Source: PVC group bacterium
GTDB taxonomy: Bacteria > Verrucomicrobiota > Kiritimatiellia > SS1-B-03-39 > PXDE01
Reading direction: 5' to 3'
Length of the DNA: 8,664 nt
NCBI GenBank assembly: GCA_003566475.1
Contig: PXDE01000392.1
Location: 1-8,664, forward strand
In this document: piece after piece, positions 1 to 4,845 of the stretch
Layout of the letters: each line of letters opens with the position of its first letter
How positions within the stretch are numbered: position 1 is the first letter of the stretch
Program-made: the position numbers and the translations under genes
The notes under the pieces: generated by a model
Told to the model about the DNA's origin: nothing
Seen by the model: only the letters and a program-made list of their open reading frames with translations
Databases searched by the model: none

Positions 1-59
1 CCGGGCCACATTGTCCACGTAAGGCAGGCTGCCGTCGCGATTCGAATCCGGTTGAGGAA

Positions 60-848
60 ATGCCTCGAGCCCATCGCCACCACCTTCCAGGCTGCATCTG
101 GCACCTGACGCACCGGTGCCACCGGCGCGAGTTTCTGCTGAAGTTCGCCCGGGATCGGCAGGCATGGATCCGATGGCTCTTTGAGGCCCGCAAGCGGTAC
201 GGTCTCACGGTGCTCAACTACATGGTGACCTCCAACCACGTGCACCTGATCGTGGAGGACGGGGAGGATCCATCGGCGGTCGCGCGTTCCATGCAGCTCC
301 TGGCTGGGGCGACGGGTCAGGGATTCAACCGGCGGAAGGGTCGCCGGGGGGCGTTCTGGGAGGATCGCTACCACGCCACTGCGGTGGAGTCCGGGGAGCA
401 TCTGGCCCGCTGCATGACCTATGTCGACCTCAACATGTGCCGGAACGGAGTGGTCGGCCATCCCCGGGGATGGCGTTGGTGTGGCTACCACGAAATGCGG
501 AATCCACCTCAGCGCTACCGGGTCATTGACCTTGGCCGCGTGACCCAGCTCCTTGGGGTGGGCGATGCCCGGGCCCTGGCGGAGGCCCGGGAGGCGGCGG
601 TCGAATCCGGGCTGGCGGCCGGGGCGGTTCGCGACCCCGTCTGGACAGAGGCCATTGCGGTGGGAGATCGCCCGTACCTGGAACGGGTCGCCCGGGGTCT
701 CGGGATGGCCGCCCGGTACCGCGAGGTGGAGGAGGGGACACATGGATTCGCACTCCGGGAGGCGCCGGCCGCTTACATGGCCCGTTCCGAGGCCGAAATG
801 CCGGTTCTAAGGGCTGAAAACACCCATTTCTGGAGGATAATGGGTTGA
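60..848 (+). CDS. REP-associated-type Y1 (HUH) transposase, RAYT-like
   Basis: The 262-residue protein matches the single-domain Y1 transposase family (Y1_Tnp, related to IS200/IS605 TnpA), whose members nick and rejoin single-stranded DNA at hairpins. Seen directly: an MPR...LPG..WHLTHR opening (residues 1-18); the HUH metal-binding pair H60-V-H62 inside SNHVHLIVED; a GFNRRKGRRGAFWEDRYHA segment (88-106); and TYVDLNMCRNG (120-130), where Y121 is the likely catalytic tyrosine. The C-terminal part (about 150-262) is less conserved and ends in an EN.HFW motif. No paired tnpB, IS terminal repeats or target duplication is visible, so it looks like a domesticated, stand-alone RAYT rather than a complete insertion sequence. 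The ATG at 60 follows GAGG at 54-57 with a very short spacing. The frame is open upstream to the window edge without another start codon. GTAG-headed hairpins lie downstream at 1073-1097 and 2081-2402. The family call is firm; the RAYT subgroup and Y121 are inferred. Confidence 0.9.
   Translation: MPRAHRHHLPGCIWHLTHRCHRREFLLKFARDRQAWIRWLFEARKRYGLTVLNYMVTSNHVHLIVEDGEDPSAVARSMQLLAGATGQGFNRRKGRRGAFWEDRYHATAVESGEHLARCMTYVDLNMCRNGVVGHPRGWRWCGYHEMRNPPQRYRVIDLGRVTQLLGVGDARALAEAREAAVESGLAAGAVRDPVWTEAIAVGDRPYLERVARGLGMAARYREVEEGTHGFALREAPAAYMARSEAEMPVLRAENTHFWRIMG
822..845 (+). repeat. Hairpin overlapping the transposase 3' end
   Basis: ACCCATT (822-828) and AATGGGT (839-845) form a perfect 7-bp stem around a 10-base loop, just before the transposase stop codon at 846-848. 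It has no following T-run, so a standard intrinsic terminator is not supported. It may be a recognition structure for the transposase or simply a coincidence of the coding sequence. Confidence 0.4.
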
Positions 849-1176
849 ACACAAGTGGTTTGCATTGGTCCGACCCCGTGTCCACAGGAAGGCGAGCTCG
901 TTGAGATGACCGCGTTGCTGCCACCTCTGGAGTCATGGCGAGTCGGAGGAGGCCAGGAGGCCCAGAAGAAGGAAGATTGAGCCGGGTGCGTTTCCAGGCG
1001 AGTTCCTTTTGGCATCCACGACCTTGGCGGCCGCGGCTACGGGTGGTGGCTTTGGCTGCGGGCCGGTCCTGCGTAGCTCCGCATGCCTTGCGGAGTTCTC
1101 CGGAGATGAGGCGGGGACCAGGGGAAGGGGAAGAAATCCGCTTGAGTACGGACGGAGCCACCTCTACCTTCAAGGT
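849..1176. other. Non-coding gap between transposase and small gene
   Basis: About 330 bases with no convincing gene on either strand; the open frames here are shadows with arginine/proline-rich composition. It starts with an odd palindrome GGTCCGACC (867-875) in a T/G-rich stretch just after the transposase. It holds an 8-base palindrome GCGGCCGC (1027-1034) next to CTAC, and a GTAG-headed hairpin at 1073-1097. The last 80 bases before the small gene are purine-rich and show no promoter close to consensus. Confidence 0.6.
1073..1097 (+). repeat. GTAG-headed hairpin, candidate REP element
   Basis: GTAG (1073-1076) is followed at once by CTCCGCA (1077-1083), a 5-base loop TGCCT (1084-1088) and TGCGGAG (1089-1095), a perfect 7-bp stem. 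It extends by one G-T wobble and one A-T pair to 1075-1097. A 5' GTAG head on a short palindrome is the diagnostic layout of REP sequences bound by RAYT transposases. Upstream, CTAC (1037-1040) follows the palindrome GCGGCCGC (1027-1034), giving a possible inverted partner 32 bases away. The partner is degenerate. Confidence 0.5.
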
Positions 1177-1398
1177 ATGGACCACCGTCACCTGGATCCC
1201 CATGGATATTCCCTGGCCGCGATCGATGACATCATCGAGCGGGGCGGCCGGTCGGACTGGGCCGAGCTTCGGCGGGCGGCCGAGCGCGACCCCGTCGTTC
1301 TGGAGGGGGTCTGGAGGGTATGCCAGGCCAGGACGGCGGAGCCCCACGCCCAGCGCCATCACCTGTGGAGCCACTTTGTCCGCGACCGACGAGCCTGA
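1177..1398 (+). CDS. Small unrecognised protein, candidate antitoxin or partner of the nucleotidyltransferase
   Basis: A 73-residue reading frame whose 3' end overlaps the start of the nucleotidyltransferase gene. I do not recognise the family. The protein begins MDHRHLDPHGYSLAAIDDII and continues with a charged, probably helical stretch (about 12-50, including ERGGRSDWAELRRAAERDP at 21-39). It ends in a basic, histidine-rich segment (58-73). No signal peptide, membrane segment or obvious DNA-binding motif is seen. The frame is open further upstream, but the translation before residue 1 is low-complexity and unconvincing, so the ATG at 1177 is preferred. AAGG (1172-1175) is too close to it to be a good ribosome-binding site. 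Size, position directly before a putative toxin and the overlap suggest an antitoxin or cofactor. This is inference from context only. Confidence 0.5.
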   Translation: MDHRHLDPHGYSLAAIDDIIERGGRSDWAELRRAAERDPVVLEGVWRVCQARTAEPHAQRHHLWSHFVRDRRA

Positions 1399-2050
1399 AT
1401 GGGAGCGGCTGCTTTCCTCGGCGGCAAGGCTTCAGGAGATCCTTCCCGATGCGGTGCTGGTGGGAGGTACCGCCGCCGCCCTCCATGCCGGCCACCGGTT
1501 CTCGCGGGATGCCGACCACGTCCTGACCGACCTGTCCGCCAGGTTTGACCGGATCCTTGCCGAACTGGAATCGGTCGCAGGGTGGCGGACGGCCCGGGTG
1601 CGTCGCCCCGTCCTGGTTCTGGGCAGTCTGGACGGCATCGAGACCGGGATCCGGCAGCTCATCCGCGACGAGCCCCTCGACACCGAACGGATCCGGCGGG
1701 GCGAGGTCGAGGTCACGGTTCCGACCATGGCGGAGATGCTGCGCATCAAGGCGGTGCTCATCCTGAGGCGCAACGCCACCCGGGACTACCTCGACTTCGC
1801 CGCTCTTGCCGAAGCTCTGGGCGAGGAGAACGTTCTTGCCGCCCTGCGTCCGTTCGACGCGCTCTACCCACAGCCCGAGGGCCAGTCCGCCGTTCAGCAG
1901 CTTCAGGTGCAGCTTGCCAAGCCCCTGCCCTATGACCTTCAGGACGTTGATCTGAGGGAGTACCGGCACCTCGTGCCGACGTGGCACGATTGGCAGGCCG
2001 TGGAATCCGTCTGCGCCCGGATCGCCGTCCGCCTCCTGAGTCTGGACTAG
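1376..2050 (+). CDS. AbiEii-like nucleotidyltransferase, putative toxin
   Basis: A 224-residue protein of the AbiEii/AbiGii-type minimal nucleotidyltransferase family, in which toxins transfer nucleotides to RNA or protein targets. Motifs seen, counting from the TTG start: the glycine pair in VGGTAAALHAGHR (29-41); the acidic motif SRDADH (43-48), with D45 and D47 as likely metal ligands; and RIKAVLILRRNATRDYLDFAAL (123-144), the usual lysine and RDYLD-type motif, with K125, D137 and D140. No in-frame ATG precedes residue 118, so an alternative start is needed. TTG at 1376 sits 5 bases after GGAG (1367-1370) and overlaps the small gene by 23 bases, pointing to translational coupling. The frame stays open upstream to 935, but that part reads as non-protein. 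AbiEii is normally paired with AbiEi, which is absent; the partner here would be the 73-residue protein. Family membership is fairly sure; toxicity and target are not. Confidence 0.8.
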   Translation: MSATDEPEWERLLSSAARLQEILPDAVLVGGTAAALHAGHRFSRDADHVLTDLSARFDRILAELESVAGWRTARVRRPVLVLGSLDGIETGIRQLIRDEPLDTERIRRGEVEVTVPTMAEMLRIKAVLILRRNATRDYLDFAALAEALGEENVLAALRPFDALYPQPEGQSAVQQLQVQLAKPLPYDLQDVDLREYRHLVPTWHDWQAVESVCARIAVRLLSLD

Positions 2051-2080
2051 GATCCGACGCGTCTTGCAGTCGAACGCGCG

Positions 2081-2112
2081 GCCGAAGTCCCGCGGGGCGG
2101 GACTTCGGCTAC
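2081..2112 (-). repeat. 13-bp hairpin with GTAG head on the minus strand, candidate REP
   Basis: Bases 2081-2093 (GCCGAAGTCCCGC) pair perfectly with 2097-2109 around a GGG loop, the strongest hairpin in the window. The right arm runs into CTAC (2109-2112), so on the minus strand the element reads GTAG followed by the stem. It starts 31 bases after the nucleotidyltransferase stop and could double as a transcription end. No T-run follows in either direction. Confidence 0.5.
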
Positions 2113-2142
2113 GGGGAGAATCCCGTAGCTGGGCGTGCCAGC
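2108..2142 (+). repeat. GCTACGGG/CCCGTAGC inverted repeat and GTAG-headed hairpin
   Basis: GCTACGGG (2108-2115) and CCCGTAGC (2122-2129) form an 8-bp stem with a 6-base loop. They also place a CTAC head (2109-2112) and a GTAG head (2125-2128) facing each other. GTAG is followed by GCTGG/CCAGC (2128-2132 / 2138-2142), a short hairpin. With the 13-bp hairpin on the left, this gives two head-to-head GTAG hairpins, the arrangement called a BIME when made of REP units. Confidence 0.45.
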
Positions 2143-2222
2143 GTTCAGCCGAACGTGGGGACGAACATGGCCAGCGCGAAGCTCGGTTGCGAACGCGATT
2201 CCGGTCTCGTTTCCTGCGTCGT

Positions 2223-2247
2223 CTGAATCCTTGGCGGATTCAGCTAC
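2223..2247 (-). repeat. CTGAATCC hairpin with GTAG head on the minus strand, candidate REP
   Basis: CTGAATCC (2223-2230) and GGATTCAG (2236-2243) form a perfect 8-bp stem with a TTGGC loop, followed directly by CTAC (2244-2247). On the minus strand this is GTAG plus hairpin. The stem sequence differs from the other candidates; only the head is shared. Confidence 0.45.
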
Positions 2248-2275
2248 GCGCAGGCCGGTGTGGCACGCGTTGCCG

Positions 2276-2316
2276 CCGTCCAACCTCTGGACGGATCCGT
2301 CCAACCCCTGGACGAG
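2276..2316 (+). repeat. Tandem duplication of a 21-base palindromic unit
   Basis: CCGTCCAACCTCTGGACG (2276-2293) recurs at 2297-2314 with one T-to-C change, a period of 21 bases. Each copy contains GTCCA and TGGAC as inverted arms around a 5-base loop. The junction of the two copies forms a 16-base perfect palindrome, TGGACGGATCCGTCCA (2288-2303). The block lies between two GTAG-headed hairpins. Confidence 0.6.
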
Positions 2317-2371
2317 GGTTCGGCGAGGGATCCCGCCCGGCCCGGCCCCGGGCTATCACGGTCGGGGTGGG

Positions 2372-2402
2372 CGTAGCTACGGCGCCCGCTTCGCGACGTA
2401 GC
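2372..2402 (+). repeat. GTAG-headed hairpin with CTACG/CGTAG arms, candidate REP
   Basis: CGTAGCTACG (2372-2381) is a perfect 10-base palindrome. GTAG (2373-2376) is followed by CTACG (2377-2381), which pairs with CGTAG (2397-2401); GCG and CGC can pair inside with a two-base bulge. Together with the minus-oriented element ending at CTAC 2247 it brackets the 21-base duplication. Confidence 0.4.
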
Positions 2403-2430
2403 CGAACACGCAGGAATGGCCGACTCACGT

Positions 2431-2467
2431 GGCGGCGACGCCGCCCCGCATCCGCTCGCGTGCGGGG
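2431..2467 (+). promoter_or_regulatory. Two G+C-rich hairpins in the tilS leader
   Basis: GGCGGC/GCCGCC (2431-2436 / 2440-2445, loop GAC) is followed by CCCCGCA/TGCGGGG (2444-2450 / 2461-2467, 10-base loop). They share two bases, so they are probably mutually exclusive. The second ends 24 bases before the tilS ATG. The lack of a T-run argues against a terminator. They could affect translation or be further repeat debris; function is unknown. Confidence 0.3.
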
Positions 2468-2491
2468 TAAGGCTCGGGGTAGGGTGGGGCC

Positions 2492-3901
2492 ATGGCCAAA
2501 GGATTCGCACCCATGGTGGCGGAGGTCGCTACGTCGCTGGACCGCCTGCTTCCCGGCTGGCGGGACCGGCGGCTGATCCTGGGGGTGTCGGGCGGCGCGG
2601 ACTCGACCGCGATGGCGCATGCGGTCGGTCGGGGCCACTCCGATCCGGGAATGCTGGTGGCCGCGCACCTTCACCATGGTCTCCGGGGAGCGGACGCCGA
2701 TGCGGACGAGGGGTTCGTCCGCGACCTGGCCGCGTCCCTGGGCATGAGGTTCGAGGGTCAGCGGGCCGATGTCCGGCGCGAGGCGGAGGTGTCGGCGCGC
2801 TCTCTGGAGATGGCGGCGCGGCGGGCCCGATACCGGTGGTTCGGCGACCGGCTCCGGGCGGATGGAGCAGAGGCGGTCCTGACCGCGCATACCCAGGACG
2901 ACCTGGCGGAGACGGTGCTGCTGAACTTGGTCCGCGGCTGTGGCCCCGAAGCCTGGGCCGGCATCCCCGAACGCACCGAGGCGCACGGGTTTCTGGTCTG
3001 CCGCCCCCTGCTGCGCCTGTCCGGGGCCGACGTGCGGAACGCGCTTCGGGCCGAGGGGCTGCCGTGGCGGGAGGATCGGACCAACCGGAGTCGGGACCAC
3101 CTCCGCAACCGGGTCCGGCACGAGGTGCTGCCGCTGCTGGAGGCGGCCATCAACCCGGCCGCCCGCGAGGCGCTGGCCCGGTTCGCGGCCATGGCGGCGG
3201 TGGATCAGGCGTACCTGGAGGATCTGGCCCGGAACGCGCTAGACCAGGTCCGGCTGGCGGACGGAGGCCTGGACGCGGCGGCGCTGGCCGGACTCCCCCC
3301 GGCGCTGCGGACCCGGGTGGTGGCCCGGTGGCTGCTCGACCAGGGAGTTCCCCGGTCGGCCCTGCGCCACGGGCTGGTCCTGGAGGTGGCGGAGCTGGCG
3401 GAGCGGACCGGAGCGGTGGAGGCGGGCGGCGGGGTTCGGGTCGTCCGGCGCAACCTCGCCATCGTCCGCGTCCCTGGTGAAGCCCCGGCACCGGTGGATA
3501 TCGAGGTGGCCATCCCCGGCGAGACCCCCATCCCCCGGCGGGGCTGGACGCTCACCGTGGGCCCGGCCACGGGGATGCTGCGCCCGCCCCGCACCCGTCC
3601 CGGCCATCCTCCGGCGCGGGCGGTGATTCGGCGACCGGGGCCTGAGGACGGGCCGCTGCGGGTCCGGAGCTGGAGGCCCGGGGACCGCATCGAGGTGGCC
3701 GGGGTGGGTCGCCGGAAGCTTCAGGACGTGTTCACGGAGGCGAGGCTGTCCCCCGGGGAGAAGGCTGAGCTGGTGGTGATGACAAGCGGATCGCACGTGG
3801 TCTGGGTTCCGGGCTACGCCGTGGCCCCGGCCTGGCACGTCCGGGATCAGGTGGGCGATGCGCTTGACGTGGCCCTCCTTGAGGTTGCCGGGCGACGATA
3901 G
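2492..3901 (+). CDS. tilS: tRNA(Ile)-lysidine synthase TilS
   Basis: This cytoplasmic enzyme ligates lysine to C34 of tRNA-Ile(CAU) using ATP, changing both its decoding and its aminoacylation identity. It is essential in most bacteria. Seen: the PP-loop ATP motif SGGADS (residues 33-38); HHGLRGADADADE (61-73); TAHTQDDLAETVLLNL (131-146); EDRTN (194-198) and RNRVR (205-209) closing the N-terminal catalytic domain; a middle helical region (about 215-330); and a C-terminal TilS_C domain with RSWRPGDRI (392-400), KLQDVF (409-414) and VVWVPG (436-441). At 469 residues it has the full three-part layout. Two starts are possible. ATG 2492 has only GGTGGGG two bases upstream and sits within the palindrome GGCCATGGCC. 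ATG 2513 (residue 8) is preceded by AAAGGA with 9-base spacing, a better ribosome-binding site, and would give 462 residues with nothing conserved lost. Confidence 0.96.
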   Translation: MAKGFAPMVAEVATSLDRLLPGWRDRRLILGVSGGADSTAMAHAVGRGHSDPGMLVAAHLHHGLRGADADADEGFVRDLAASLGMRFEGQRADVRREAEVSARSLEMAARRARYRWFGDRLRADGAEAVLTAHTQDDLAETVLLNLVRGCGPEAWAGIPERTEAHGFLVCRPLLRLSGADVRNALRAEGLPWREDRTNRSRDHLRNRVRHEVLPLLEAAINPAAREALARFAAMAAVDQAYLEDLARNALDQVRLADGGLDAAALAGLPPALRTRVVARWLLDQGVPRSALRHGLVLEVAELAERTGAVEAGGGVRVVRRNLAIVRVPGEAPAPVDIEVAIPGETPIPRRGWTLTVGPATGMLRPPRTRPGHPPARAVIRRPGPEDGPLRVRSWRPGDRIEVAGVGRRKLQDVFTEARLSPGEKAELVVMTSGSHVVWVPGYAVAPAWHVRDQVGDALDVALLEVAGRR

Positions 3902-3960
3902 CAGTTCAGCCCGAGTTCGGACTTGTCAGGCGGGGCTGGGGCGTCCACCCTGACCCCGTC

Positions 3961-4845
3961 ATGAGCACCCGGATCGAACTGGATCTCGAAGGCGACTGGG
4001 CGGAGATCACGCTGGTGCCGCCGTCGGGGTCGAAGCCGACCCTCGACCATGCGGTGCTCGACGAGATCGACCACGCCCTCGACGATGTCCTAGCCAGCCG
4101 GGCCCGGCTGCTGCTTCTGCGCAGCGCCACCCCCAAGCATTTCTGCCTGGGGGCCAGCGTGGGCGCCCTGTCCGTCCTGGCCCCGGACACCGTGCCCGCC
4201 TGGATCGAGCACGGCCACCGGGTGCTGAACCGGCTGGAGGCCATCGATCTCCTGACCCTCGCCCTGGTGGAGGGCTACTGCCTGGACGGCGGCCTCGAGA
4301 TCGCCATGGCCTGCGACGTGATCCTGGCCACCCCCGACGCCCGGTTCGGGCTCACCCGGACCCGTCTCGGCGTGGCCACCTACTGGGGCGGGGCGGCCCG
4401 GCTGGCCCGGCGGGTCGGCGATTCCATGGCCAAGGTGATCGCCATGGGCGGACGGGTGGTGGACGGGGGCGAGGCCCACCGCCTCGGTCTGGCCACCGTG
4501 CTCGACTCGCTGGAGGGGCTCCAGGAATGGGTCGAGCACCTGGGCGAGGATCTGGGGGCCTCGTCCGAGTTCGCGGGGGCGGAGGCCAAGCGGCTGATCG
4601 CCATGGGGAGCGCCCCGTCGTCGCCGGAGTACATGCGGGCCGAGCGTGGCGCGGCGGTGCGCTGCCTGGGCCGACGCGACACCCGCCGCCGCATCCAGGA
4701 CCTGCTCGACCAGCAGCCGGTGCGGCTGTCGCCCACCGGCATGCCGCGCGAGGATGGATCGGGGTCCGCGGAGCCTGCCCCCGCCGAGCCCAAACCGGAC
4801 CCGGCCCCCGGCCTGGACGTCCCGGTGCGTAAGCTGAAGTTCTAG
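3961..4845 (+). CDS. Crotonase-superfamily (enoyl-CoA hydratase/isomerase-like) protein
   Basis: A 294-residue protein with the crotonase fold, whose members stabilise acyl-CoA enolates. Seen: the first oxyanion-hole segment HFCLGASVGAL (60-70); the second in GYCLDGGLEIAMACDVILATPDARFG (105-130), where E113 matches the first catalytic glutamate of crotonase; and GLTRTRLGVATYWGG (130-144). In classical hydratases the last motif reads PE..LG and carries the second catalytic glutamate; here R133 occupies that place. Standard water addition is therefore doubtful. Isomerase, hydrolase, decarboxylase or non-classical activity is possible, and the substrate is unknown. Family members are usually about 260 residues. 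The excess is a Pro/Glu/Ser-rich tail (about 257-286) ending in a basic VPVRKLKF. It starts 59 bases after tilS on the same strand, so the two may be co-transcribed. No Shine-Dalgarno sequence is seen. No other fatty-acid gene is nearby. Confidence 0.85.
   Translation: MSTRIELDLEGDWAEITLVPPSGSKPTLDHAVLDEIDHALDDVLASRARLLLLRSATPKHFCLGASVGALSVLAPDTVPAWIEHGHRVLNRLEAIDLLTLALVEGYCLDGGLEIAMACDVILATPDARFGLTRTRLGVATYWGGAARLARRVGDSMAKVIAMGGRVVDGGEAHRLGLATVLDSLEGLQEWVEHLGEDLGASSEFAGAEAKRLIAMGSAPSSPEYMRAERGAAVRCLGRRDTRRRIQDLLDQQPVRLSPTGMPREDGSGSAEPAPAEPKPDPAPGLDVPVRKLKF

Larger units (their letters stand above)
2051..2491. other. Palindrome-rich non-coding gap before tilS
   Basis: About 440 bases with no credible gene. 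Almost the whole stretch is built of short inverted repeats: hairpins at 2081-2109, 2108-2129, 2128-2142, 2142-2155, 2223-2243, 2376-2402, 2431-2445 and 2444-2467, plus a 21-base tandem duplication at 2276-2316. The words GCTACG or CGTAGC occur six times (2108, 2124, 2243, 2372, 2376, 2397). The gap separates the toxin-like unit from tilS and is best read as a cluster of palindromic repeats with the tilS leader at its right end. Confidence 0.6.

Noticed and set aside
36..52. TTCGAAT loop resembling a tRNA T-arm
   Set aside because: The flanking five bases on each side (CGCGA and CCGGT) do not pair on either strand, and no acceptor or anticodon arm fits, so it is not a tRNA remnant.
1142..1170. 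TTGAGT, 17 bases, TACCTT as a promoter for the small gene
   Set aside because: Only the spacing is ideal. The -10 box matches consensus poorly, and the start codon would be only 7 bases downstream.
935..1375. Upstream extension of the nucleotidyltransferase frame to an ATG at 935
   Set aside because: The translation is Arg/Pro/Ser-rich without motifs, overlaps the small gene completely and crosses a repeat hairpin. The TTG at 1376 with GGAG is the better start.
2047..2304. Short open frames on both strands in the tilS upstream gap
   Set aside because: They run through perfect hairpins and the tandem repeat, lack motifs and have no ribosome-binding sites.
3925..3954. GTCAGG/CCTGAC inverted repeat between tilS and the crotonase gene as a terminator
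   Set aside because: The stem is 6 bp around an 18-base loop and there is no T-run. The next gene starts 7 bases later, making termination unlikely.
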